A DNA stretch of 64,000 bases from Capra hircus (Eukaryota; Chordata; Mammalia; Artiodactyla; Bovidae). Below the pieces are notes generated by a model. It was not told the origin of the DNA. It searched no databases and worked only from the letters and a program-made list of their open reading frames with translations. The DNA lies in contig NC_030820.1 in the NCBI RefSeq assembly GCF_001704415.2, forward strand, positions 46,048,036 to 46,112,035. The letters are read 5' to 3'. Positions 12,530 through 22,532 of this stretch are shown in pieces (the first letter of the stretch is position 1; the number at the start of each line of letters is the position of its first letter). The translations under genes and the position numbers were made by a program.

Positions 12530-13740
12530 GATATGTCACCTAAGAAAAAAATAAATTGGACTTTTATCAAAACTTAAAATGTGTGCGTTTCAAATGACGT
12601 CAAGAAAGTGAAAAGACAACCCACAGAGTCGAAGAAATTATTTGCAAGTTATATATCTGTTAAGGGTCTGATATTCAGAATACATAGAGCTCTTACAACT
12701 GAGCAATAAGAAAACTAACCCAATTTAGAAATGGGCAAAGGATTTGAATAGACATTCTCCAAACAAGATACACAGTTGGTTTAAAAAGTACATGAAAACA
12801 TGTGCAATATAATGTGTCATTATAGAAATGCAGTTTAAAACTACTATGAAATACCTCTTCATACCCACTAGGATGGCTGTAATCAAAGTATTGGACAATG
12901 ACAAATGTTGAAAGGGATGTGGAGAAATTGTAATTCTCATACACTGCCGATGGGATATAGATGCTTTGGAAAAGTTTGGCAGTTTCTCAAAAAGTTAAAC
13001 AGAATTATCATTTGTTGCTGTTGTTTAGTCACTAAGTTGTGTCTGACTCTTTTGCAACCCCATGGACTGTAGCCTACCTGGCTTCTCTGTCCATGGAATT
13101 CTCCAGGCAAGAATACCGGAATGGGTTGCCATTTCCTCCCACCCAGGGATCGAATCTGCATCTGCACTGGCAGGTGGATTCTTACCTCTGAGTCATGAGG
13201 GAAGACAACAGGGAAGAATTACCATATGACCCAGCAATTCCACTCTTAGGCGTATAAGCTCAAGAAAAGGAAAAACATATGTCCACACAAAAGCAAGAAG
13301 GTTCACAGAACCATTATTCATAATAGTGGAGAAGTAGAAATGACCCAGATGCCTACCAGCTGATGAATGGATGAAACTAGATATGCTGTATTTGTGTGAT
13401 GAAATAGCATTCAGCCTTGAGAAGGGATGAACCTTGGAAACATGCTTGGTGAAAGACAGACAGGAAAGGTCATGTAATATGTAATCCCATATATTAAAGA
13501 TCCAGAACTCCTGGTAAATCTGTGGAGACAAAGTAGATGAGTGTTGCCAGGGACTGGGGGAGGGAGGAATGAGAAGTGACTGTTGGGGGCTATAGGGTTT
13601 CTTTTGGGAGTGGTAATCAGCATTCTGGAATTAGTGGTGAGAGCTATACGACCTTGTGAGTATACTAAAACTTACTGAATTTTACACTTTTAAAAGAGAT
13701 TTTGTGGTTTGTAGACTGTATTTCAGTTTAAAAAGAAACT
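12530..13740 (+). mobile_element. Old L1 LINE, ORF2 3' end and 3' UTR, split by a SINE
   Basis: Matches the mammalian L1 pattern near the end of ORF2: agaaatgggcaaaggatttgaatag, catacccactaggatggctg, tgttgaaagggatgtggagaaa, catatgacccagcaattccactctt, agcattcagccttgagaagg. It continues into a 3' UTR-like end near 13740. Numerous stops and indels make it dead. A Bov-tA at 13012-13214 interrupts it. Confidence 0.85.
13012..13214 (-). mobile_element. Bov-tA SINE, antisense, inside an L1
   Basis: A diverged Bov-tA in reverse (tgctgttgtttagtcactaag tail, ctgagtcatgagggaaga head). It splits the surrounding L1 between agaattatcat (13001-13011) and agaattaccat (13215-13225), an 11-bp duplication with one mismatch. 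The L1 reading resumes exactly after the right copy. Confidence 0.93.
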
Positions 13741-14281
13741 CAGAACTTATTTGGCTGGTATTGCTCTCTTAGAATGTTGAGGATGCTGCATTTAATGTGT
13801 GTAATCATGTAACTAATGCTAAGATTCATCGGCCTTGCTCCATCTTCATAGGATCTTAAATTGTATATGTGAGCGTATTAGACACAGTTCTGTTTCATAA
13901 CCTGTATTCTTAGTTTCTGTATTACATAGCAACCTAACTGCTCTTCTTCCTACAGAGAGAGAGTGGACACGTAGGTGTTACCTGAGTGCTATGCAAAAGA
14001 AAGTTTCTTTTGCCCAGATGGCCCTTAGTTTGGTAGCACGGCAAGAAATGCAATCATAGTTAGTTTCATCTCCATGGCAAAAAAAGTTTGGCACATTTAA
14101 TCCTTGCAGGTCTTTTCCTGCAAGGTTACTGTCAGGGTTGCCCATGTCCATACCCATAGAAATAGGTAACAGGACTTGCACAGCTGCTTTCCTGGAAAGG
14201 TGCATAGATCTGGCAAAGGTTCACAGGACAGGCATGTGTGAGTCCTAACTCGAGAGAGACTCCTAGATATTTTTCCCCTCT
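13741..14281. other. Intronic sequence without identifiable features
   Basis: No recognised gene, RNA or repeat. The right end merges into the L1 3' UTR that hosts the next cluster. Confidence 0.5.
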
Positions 14282-14293
14282 AAGTGAATTTTT

Positions 14294-14562
14294 GGAGAGG
14301 GCAATGGCAACCCACTCCAGTACTCGTGTTGCCTGGAAAATCCCATGGACGGAGGAGCCTGGTGGGCTGCAGTCCATGGGGTCACTAAGAGTCAGACACG
14401 ACTGAGTTACTTCACTTTCACTTTTCACTTTCATGCATTGGAGAAGGAAATGGCAACCCACTCAAGTGTTCTTGCCTGGAGAATCCCAGGGACAGGGGAG
14501 CCTGGTGGGCTGCCGTCTATGGGGTCGCACAGAGTCGGACACGACTGAAGCGACTTAGCAGC
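14294..14562 (+). mobile_element. Bov-A2 SINE, sense, with 12-bp TSD
   Basis: The dimeric Bov-A unit structure is complete: two RTE-derived monomers, each opening ggagaaggaaatggcaaccc and closing agtcggacacgactgaagcg, joined by ttcactttcactttt. A perfect 12-bp aagtgaattttt flanks it at 14282-14293 and 14563-14574. The tail gcagca is the usual Bov-A2 end. Confidence 0.96.
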
Positions 14563-14578
14563 AAGTGAATTTTTATTT

Positions 14579-14756
14579 CTGCCAATGCAGGATGTGTGAG
14601 TTTGATCCCTAGGTGGGGAAGATCCCCTAGAGGAGGCCATGGCAGTCCACTCCAGTATTCTTGCCTGGGGAATACCATGGACCATGGAGCCTGGCGGACT
14701 ACAGTCCATGAGGTCACAAAGAGTTGGACACGACTGAAGCAACTTAGCACACAGAG
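14579..14756 (+). mobile_element. Bov-tA SINE, sense, 5'-truncated
   Basis: Lacks most of the tRNA-like head but keeps gagtttgatccctaggtggggaagatcccc through gttggacacgactgaagcaac. A 7-bp tttattt occurs at 14572-14578 and 14757-14763. The right copy is followed directly by L1 3' UTR sequence (acaatgttgtg), so it inserted into the L1. Confidence 0.85.
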
Positions 14757-14925
14757 TTTATTTACAATGTTGTGTTGCTTCCTGCTGTATAGCACAGTGA
14801 ATCAGTTGTAGTTACATCCACTCTTTTTTAGATTCTTTTCCCATATAGGTCTTTGAGTACTGATTAAAGTTCCCTCTGCTGTACAGTAGGTCCTGACTAG
14901 TTACCTATTTTATATAGTACTGTGC
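14757..14925 (-). mobile_element. L1 3' UTR, antisense, left part
   Basis: Reverse-oriented L1 3' UTR: tttacaatgttgtg, ctgctgtatagcacagtgaatcag, ttagattcttttcccatatagg, gttccctctgctgtacagtagg. It breaks off at about 14925 and resumes at about 16236, interrupted by a BovB element. Confidence 0.88.
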
Positions 14926-16235
14926 TTATCTGTTTCATTGACTATGCTAAAGCCTTTGACTGTGTGGATTGTAACAGACTGTGGAAAGCTCTTACAGAGA
15001 TGGGGAACATGACACCATCTTCCCTGTCTCCTGAGAAACCTGTATGCTGGTCAAGAAGCAATAGTTAGAACGCTGTATGGAACAACGATCTTCCCTGGTG
15101 ACTCAGACTGTAAAGAATCTGCCTGCAATTTGGGAGACCTGGGTTTGATCCCTGGGTTGGGAAGATCCCCTGGAGGAGGGCATGGCAACCCACTCCACTA
15201 TTCTTGTCTGGAGAATCCCCATGGATAGAGGAGCCTGGCGGGCTGCAGTCCACGGAGTTGCATAGAGTTGGACACAACTGAGTGACAAAGCACAGCACAG
15301 CAGATGGAACAACTGATTGGTTCAGGATTGAGAAAAGAGTATGACAGGGCTATCTGTCATTACCCTGTTATTTAACCTATATGCTGAGCACATCATGAGA
15401 AATTCCGAGCTGGATGAGTTATAAGCTGGAATCAAGATGAGTGGGAAAAACATCAACTTTAGATATGTGGATGACACCACTCTAATGGCAGAAAATGAAG
15501 AGGAACTAAAGAAGTTCTTAATGAGGGTGAAGGAGGAGAGTGAAAAAGCTGGCTTAAAACCAGATATTAAAAAAAAACGAAGGTCAAGGCATCTGGCCCC
15601 ATTACTTCATGGCAAATAGAAGGGGAAAAGGTGGAGATAGTGACAGATTTCCTCTTCTTGGGCTCTAAAATCACTGCAGATGGTGACTGCAGCCATGTTA
15701 TCAGAGGATGATTACTTCTTGGCATGAAAACCTTGACAAATCTAGACAGTGTGTTTAAAAGCAGAGACATTTCTCTGCTGACAGAAGTTCATATAATCAA
15801 GGCTATGATCTTCCCAGTGGTCACATACGGTTGTGAGAGATGGACCTTAAAGAAGGCAGAGCACTAAAGAATTGATACCTTCGAACTGTGGCGCTGGAGA
15901 AGACTCCTGAGAGTCCTTTGGACAGCAAGGAGATCGAACCAGTCAATATTAAAGGAAATCAACCCTGAATACTCATTGGAAGGACTCATGTTGAAGCTCC
16001 AGTATTTTGGTCACCTGATGTGAGCAGCCGACTCATTGGAATAGTCCCTAATACTGGGAAAGATTGAAGACAGAAGGAGAAGAGGGCGTCAGAGGATGAG
16101 ATGACTGGATGGCATCACTGATGCAATGGACATGAACTTGAGCAAACTTTGGGAGATGGTGAGGCACAGGGGCCTGGTGTGCTGCATTCCACGGGGTCAC
16201 AAGGAGTTGGATACGACTGGGCACCTGAACAGGAA
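14926..16235 (+). mobile_element. BovB LINE fragment with RT remnant, split by a Bov-tA
   Basis: Sense BovB starting within the RT region (cattgactatgctaaagcc, encoding a FIDYAKAFD-like motif). It runs through the RT active-site block (FRYVDDTTLM, about 15458-15490, with A to V in the YADD box) and on to the endmost part (ggatacgactgggcacctgaac). An in-frame taa at about 15421 and other lesions kill it. A Bov-tA at 15087-15303 interrupts it. The whole element lies inside an L1 3' UTR. Confidence 0.9.
15087..15303 (+). mobile_element. Bov-tA SINE, sense, nested in BovB
   Basis: Complete head-to-tail Bov-tA (cttccctggtgactcagac to gttggacacaactgagtgac). The 10-bp atggaacaac at 15077-15086 is repeated at 15304-15313, and BovB sequence continues across the gap, so the insertion postdates the BovB. 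Confidence 0.95.
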
Positions 16236-16475
16236 GAAGTATATATATGTCAATCCCAATCTCCCATTTATTCCTTTCCACTTTGCCCCAGGTAACCGTG
16301 TTTGTTTTTTGCATCTTTAACTCTATTTCTGTTTTGTAAATAAGTTCATTTGTACCTTTTTTTTTTTTTGGTTCCACACATAAATATTACTGTGGTATTT
16401 GTCCTTCTCTGACTGACTGTACTCAGTATGACAATTTGTAGGTCCATCCATATTGCTACAAATGGCATTCTTTCT
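16236..16475 (-). mobile_element. L1 3' UTR, antisense, right part
   Basis: Continues the L1 interrupted at 14925: tatatgtcaatcccaatctcccattta, ctctatttctgttttgtaaataag, tactcagtatgacaatttgtagg, ccatccatattgctacaaatgg. It ends in a (TTTC)n and poly-T tract to about 16494. Confidence 0.88.
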
Positions 16476-16494
16476 TTCTTTCTTTTTTTTTTTT

Positions 16495-19054
16495 GGTCTT
16501 AATGGCTTGAGCTGTGGGCAGGATGGTTACAGCCCTTCGCAGATGTTCCTTGTATCTGAGCATTTAGCCACCATTGCTGTGCAAGCATGCATGTGACCGT
16601 CCCTGCCAGGATTGGCACCTGGCACATACTGAGTTCACATCACTGCCCTGTGCTTGCTGGGCCCCCGCGGACTGGGCTGGGTGGGCGGCAGCATCTGATG
16701 TTCAAGGGTGAGGAGGTTTCTTATGCCTGCTTGCTCTGTCCTTTTGCACACTGGCCAGGGCAGGCCTTCTGAGCACTCTGCTGGGCCAGAGCTTGGCTTG
16801 TGCACCTGAACACTCTTGAGACTTGCCCACCCACTTCAGCCTGGGGACTGTATGGAGGAGGAAGGGGGCGTGTTGACATCATGGAGCTAGAGCCAGTTCT
16901 AGAGGTTTCCAAACCTGGCTGTGATCAGAGCCAGCTGAGGGACTTTTGATAGGCTATATTTATGGCTCTCTCTATAATCTTTATTTCTAGGACACCTGTG
17001 CTTTTCACAGATGCTCTCCAGTTCTTCCTCTTCTAACCTGAGAGAGCCAAGGTAATCACTGATCTGTCTTCTAAAGCAAATGTCATATTGGACAGGTTGG
17101 TGAGAAAACCCAGGTTAGGGTGGACCCAGCAGTTGAGAAGATGATTTTCAGGAGAACAGTGTCCCTGGGTTTCCTTTCTGTCACCTGGAAAGATTTCTTC
17201 TGCTGGCGTGAGGACATAAGGTTGCTTTCAAGAGTTCACAAATTGGTGTGAACTTATTTTTTGACTTACCTGTATAAGCATGTCCCTTCAGATCATTCAC
17301 CTGCAGTGTTCATGTAAATTAGCATGTTAGTGAATGATAGTTTGTGTAATTTTATTAGGCAGATTCTTGGTGAAGCTTTGCTTAAAGAATAGCTTCTTCC
17401 TGTAAACCCTTTTATTGTTGGCACAGATTTTCTTTCTGAGGATTTTGCAGCACTGAGAATTGTTTTTTCTTTTTTGGAGACAAGGGCGCATCCTAATGAT
17501 TGTAAAATGTTTAACTGTGAAACTCACAACATTTTAAAAATAGCTTGTAGAAAAATGCTGATAAAAAAAATGATCAGTATTTTGTTATCTGTGCTATTGA
17601 GGGGACAGAATTAGAATACATATTCCTAGCTAGGTCATTTAAAAGTGTCAAAGTGTCACTTACTTGGCTTTGAAGCATTTTTACTATTTTTTAATTGCTT
17701 TTAATTAAAATATTAAGGTTACTCTGCATATCCTGAGCCTGAATTGTCAGTAATGGGTAGTTTGGGAATGCTGGGTATATGATTTCTGAAATACTAAGGT
17801 GATCCAGGTGGTTGATCATGCTGTTGAGTTACCTCCTGAGAATGCTGTCCAATTCTGAGGGTTACTTTTTCCAGTATAAGAAGTAGGAACCCAGAGGAAT
17901 CAGCCTTCTTTCTAGACTGTGCTCCTCGGGGAGGGTGAGGGAATGTTTGCTCAGGAGTGCAGCGCTCTAGGCACTGCATTGTGTGATACAGTTCTGAAGA
18001 TAGGCCTCAGTGTCAAAATCATTGTAATCTGGTAAAAGCTGGGAGGTTACATAATTTGCCTCATGTCACATAGATAAGAAGTGGCAGAAGTGGAATTTGA
18101 ATCCAGGGCTAATTGTGGTTCCAGAACTTAGAAGCAAGGTTGGGCTGGAAATGTTGACTTGGCAGAGCAGAGACAGCATGGAGTGGGAGAGGAGGAGGAT
18201 GTAGGCACAACTTGTGCTGTGTTTTCACAGGAGTTTCGGAGGACGAGGTATTCAGGGAGCAGAGGACTGGGAGGGCCAGGCCTGACAGGTGTGGTGAGGG
18301 CTGCAGATGCCCACGGTATTTGCCTTAAACATCCCTCTTCTCCAGGACCATTTCGCTGGAGCGGTGCGGCTGGCGCCGCCTCACAGGTGAAGGCGTGTGT
18401 CTTGTGGGAAGTCAGCCCACTGCCCTGGAGGTCCGCCAGCATCCTTCCAGGCCAGCTGCCCCTGAGGTCATGGAACCAGAAGGCTCACAGACTGGACTCA
18501 CATGCCTGTCACAGTTTATTAAGTCGATTTAGGACACATATCAAGAAAGCAAGAGGGAGAAGTGGGATAATTCATACACATGCTAGGTTAGGGCATAGCC
18601 AGGCAGGGTGCTGCTCTGCTTGGATCCCAGGTTGTCTTATTTTTAGGCCTTTCTCTGAGCAACTGAGGTTCCAGCAGGGCCCTTGTGCCTGGCCACAGAT
18701 GTTTGCCAATTAGCCTAGTGAATAGCCATGGGTTTATTGGTGCTTCTTGGGCAGAGATCATGTGGGGCCAGGATGGTTGTCAGTGGTGGCAGCTGACTGA
18801 GGCCTCATGAATATTCAGCGAGTGTGCTAGATAGTCATCCTTACTATTTCATATCCAGGGGCCTTGGGACATTAGCATCTGCTGGTGCTTCCTCTCTGAG
18901 CATAGCTGTCACCATCTTTTTACCACGGATTTGTCATGTAACTTTTTACAGTTGTATTTTAAACTTAAAAGATCTTACTTGTTTCTCACACCACAGTGTG
19001 GAGGTTACAGGATGCATAAAGTTGGAGATAGTAGTTTAGGTTACTTTTTATCTT
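16495..19054. other. Intronic sequence with one MIR
   Basis: No gene. A 184-codon open frame at 18159-18713 (+) has no recognised domain, no splice context that I trust, and overlaps what looks like ordinary intron. The MIR at 18035-18130 is listed separately. Confidence 0.5.
18035..18130 (+). repeat. MIR SINE fragment
   Basis: gggaggttacataatttgcctcatgtcacatagataagaagtggcagaagtggaatttgaatccaggg follows the MIR core and tail closely (core motif near 18062-18085). Confidence 0.75.
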
Positions 19055-19275
19055 TAATTAAAAAATTTTGTTGTGGTAATATTTACATAACTTAAGTTTT
19101 TACCATTTCCATCATTTTAAAATGTACAGTTCATTGGCATTACCTGCATTCACAGTACTGGGCTGCTGTCATCACCATCATTTATAGAACTTCTTTATCT
19201 TCCCAAACTGGAGCTCTGTCTTTGGTAAACCCCAACTCCCTTGCCCGCCCGAGCCCCTGTCCACCACCACGGATT
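19055..19275 (-). mobile_element. Old L1 3' UTR fragment, antisense
   Basis: ttgttgtggtaatatttacataac, catcattttaaaatgtacagttc, attggcattacctgcattcacagt, cttcccaaactggagctctg and ccctgtccaccaccacgg match the antisense of an L1M-type 3' region. Confidence 0.75.
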
Positions 19276-20908
19276 AGTCATTAGTAACTTTAAGAGAAGG
19301 GCTGGGGGAGACTGTCTTTAGGGCTGAGGATTGTTAGATCATCTTCTCCTGTTTCCATGGGAGATGTAGGGGAGCAGGGTCATGTGACCATAAATCCCCA
19401 CAGCCTCAAGGTTTGTTTCCCTGCGTGAACCAGACACATGTCCTCAAACACAGATAATCATGGTGGGGGAGAGGGGTGATGCTGTCATGGTAAGAATTCT
19501 GAACTTGCTCTCTTTCCAAGTTTCCTTTGCTAGTATGTGAGTTTGGTGACTAACATCTAATGTTTCAGGGAGACTTGAGAGTGTGGACGTTCGCCGTCGA
19601 TTCTAAAGCACACGCGTCACTTGTGGGATGTGTATTGGGTTCTCAGTTTGCCTGTTAGTGTTCTCATGGTGATGTGTGTGTTTGATCCGCAATTTCCTGC
19701 TCAGACAGACATTGCGGAGTGAAGGGACTCAGTGATGGGCTAGGGCTGTCTCCAGCCTGGGGTTGTCTCCAGGGTGCCTGTGGGTCACGGATTTCAGTAT
19801 TTTGGGGTTTTGTGATGTGCTTTACATTGTGGGTAGCTTTGAAATTATGTATTTTGCATACTAAGAGTCTGCCTTATCCTGTAAATAATCTTGCTGCTTT
19901 TCAAAACTCTTGGTTCCTTTAAAAACCAAAACAGCTCTCTCAAAATATGAATGGGATTTTTGTTAAGAATTAGTTTTAAAAATGGTCGGCTATTCAGTAA
20001 ATTGATTGGGATTATTAGTTCAATATTTGGACACAATTAAATTTTTTTTTTTAATCTAATCAAAACACAGAAGACATCAAGTGTCTGGACCAGGAAGGAC
20101 TTCCAGATAATATAAGTGACTTTTTAATACAAGATTACCGAGATTTGTTTAAAAGAAACTTTAAAAAACTTCTGCATTTCCAAATCCAAACAAAATAAAT
20201 TTAAAAATAATCAAATTAAGTGAGGGATTAAAGGACTAATATGATTACTATATCAAGGACTTATTCCAGTTGGTAAGAAAAACACCTTAAGACTAAAAGG
20301 TAGATGTGCAGAGATGAATGAGCAGGTACTTCACAACTGAGGTGATACAGAAGACGAACAAACATCTGGAAAGAACTTTTTTCTTACTAGTTCCACAAAG
20401 GTTTAAATTAACATATGCTCTTTTTCCATCTCTAATCAGCAAATTTTTCAAAATCACATTATGGTGCTTGCATTGATACAGTCATTGGTAAAAGTGTTAA
20501 CAGGTAGGTTTTTTTGAAAAAATTTTGTAAATCAGAAACTTACAATGTTATATCCTTCTCTGGCTCTAGGTTCTTAGACTTATATTTGAGGTTCTTAAGT
20601 TAAACTTGAGAACGAGAGTAAAGCCAGCTGATGGATAGCAGCTTAGATCGGAGAGCACTGGCTAGCCCTCTCAGTCACCTTATCCTGAAATTCCTTAGCT
20701 TCAGCTTCCTCAGTAATCAGCCCCTTCTACTCATGGGAAAGGCCTGTGATTATGGCCTCGTCTGAATCCCAGAAAACCCTCAGACGGGGGGCACAGAAAG
20801 CTTAACACTTGAATCTACTTCATGGGCAGGCAGGAGGCCTGCCTGCTTGATAAGGGCTGGGGCTTTGCCTGACCTGGCATGTTTTTTAGTCTGTGTTTGG
20901 GGAGTCAT
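19276..20908. other. Intronic sequence, partly old L1-like
   Basis: About 20200-20400 (atcaaggacttattccagttgg, gatgaatgagcaggtacttcacaac) weakly resembles diverged L1 ORF2 sequence. No gene or RNA was seen. Confidence 0.4.
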
Positions 20909-20920
20909 AGTTGAGGGAAA

Positions 20921-21188
20921 TGGAGAAGGCAATGGTAACCCATTCCAGCACTCTTGCCTGGCAAATCCCATGGATGGAGGAGCCTGGTAGGCTGCAGTCC
21001 ATGGGGTCATAAGAGTCAGACACGACTGAGCGACTTCACTTTCATGCATTGGAGAAGGAAGTGGCAAGCTACTCCAGTGTTCTTGCCTGGAGAATCCCAG
21101 GGAAGGGTGAGCCTAGTGGGCTGCCATCTATGGGGTCGCACAGAGTCGGACATGACTGAAGCGACTTAGCAGCAGCAGCAGCAGTAGC
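20921..21188 (+). mobile_element. Bov-A2 SINE, sense, with TSD
   Basis: Both Bov-A monomers are present, with linker ttcactttcatgcattgg and an expanded (AGC)n-type tail (agcagcagcagcagtagc). It is flanked by agttgagggaaa (20909-20920) and agttgagagaaa (21189-21200), a 12-bp duplication with one difference. Confidence 0.95.
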
Positions 21189-21200
21189 AGTTGAGAGAAA

Positions 21201-22094
21201 AATGGGAAATTTGATTGGCTGGGGATGACGCCCATGCCAGTGGGCTTCAGGACGCCACATGAACTTGAACAGGTTGCCCGCCACCCTGAGCCAGACCTGT
21301 GGACTTGACATTCTCTGGCTCCTTGGGCATTAAGAGGGGATGTGTTGGGCCTGAAAGGACCAGAAGTCTGTGCCAGGGCCTAATTCCTATTTGTTAACAA
21401 TGGGAGTTTTCAGAGAGGTTTTATAGGGCCTCAGTGGAGATTATGTACCTGCAAGAATCTGATACAGATTTTCCAGAGCAGCTGCCGTAGTCGATGACTT
21501 CCTCTTATGTCCTTTGTGTGGCCATAGGTTAGTGTGATTTTGATTATCAGCTCACTCTGTAGGCCTCCCCGACCCCATGGGGTAAATCAGACTGCAACAA
21601 AGGAGGCCCCTCGCTAGGTGGAGTCCTCCAGGCTGTGCAGTGGGTGTTAATGAAGACTGACTTGGGCCCTTTATGCTCTGTGCTGAGGAGGATGCGCTGT
21701 TGACACTAAATACTGAAATCCTCTGGTTTATCTCCCATTATGACAATACAATGGCATGTGTAATAAGGAGAGGGAGGAGAACGAAAAACTGAAATGTGTT
21801 AGCTAGTGATTTTTAAATGGGGCTTTGAGACCCTTCAGAATTGGAAATGGGACCGTGGTAATTAAAGACAAATAACATGTTTTCAGATCTTTACCTTCCT
21901 GCTTCAAATTTTATACAGTTTCTCTTTTCTGCCCACATAGAAACAACATGCTGTTAGGAAGGTTTAGCCGTAAAAACTGATTAGACTTCCAAAAATAATT
22001 CATTACTGCCTCTGTTTTCTCTCCATCTTGCAATGACTTCTGCCTCCACAGCTCTCTAGAGTTAAAATGGGAAAGTTTGTGATCCCTTTGGCTG
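21201..22094. other. Intronic sequence without identifiable features
   Basis: No recognised gene, RNA or repeat. Confidence 0.5.
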
Positions 22095-22532
22095 TTTCCA
22101 TATCTGCCGTAGGTTAAACTGTGTCTTCCTAAAAGAGAGGTTTCAGTTCTGGCACCTGTGGATGTTCCCTTATTGGGAAGTAGATGAGTATCCCACGTGA
22201 GACTATCCTGGTGTTGGAGTGGGCACTCCAGCCGATGGCTGGCACCCTTGTAAGAAAGGAGAGGGAGGTCTGGTAGAAACACAGACCAAAAGGCCATGTG
22301 GAGACAAGGCAGAGACTGGAGGGTGCATCCGGAAGCCCAGGAATGCCAGAGGACTCCAGAAGCTGGGAGAGGTAGGAAGCCGCCTCTGACAGAGCCTCCT
22401 GAGGAAGTGCAGCTCTGCCCACACCCTGACTTTGGACTGCTCTCTCCAGAGTTGGGAGAGTCAACGTCTGTCGTGTCAGCCATGCAGTTTGTGGTAATTA
22501 TCATGGCAACCCTGGGCAACGAATGTAGCATC
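22095..22532 (+). mobile_element. MaLR-type (MLT1-like) solo LTR, diverged
   Basis: Matches the MLT1-class LTR layout: gtgtcttcctaaaagagagg near the start, then cctggtgttggagtgggc, cccttgtaagaaaggagagggagg, ggccatgtggagacaaggcagagactggagg and cagctctgcccacaccctgactttgg. It ends tttgtggtaattatcatggcaaccctgggcaacgaat. The usual poly(A) signal stretch is eroded. An old, inactive LTR of a mammalian endogenous retroelement. Confidence 0.65.

Noticed and set aside
18159..18713. 184-codon open frame on + strand
   Set aside because: No recognised domain, GC-biased sequence, no convincing promoter or splice context; a MIR lies just upstream. Chance openness is the simpler explanation.
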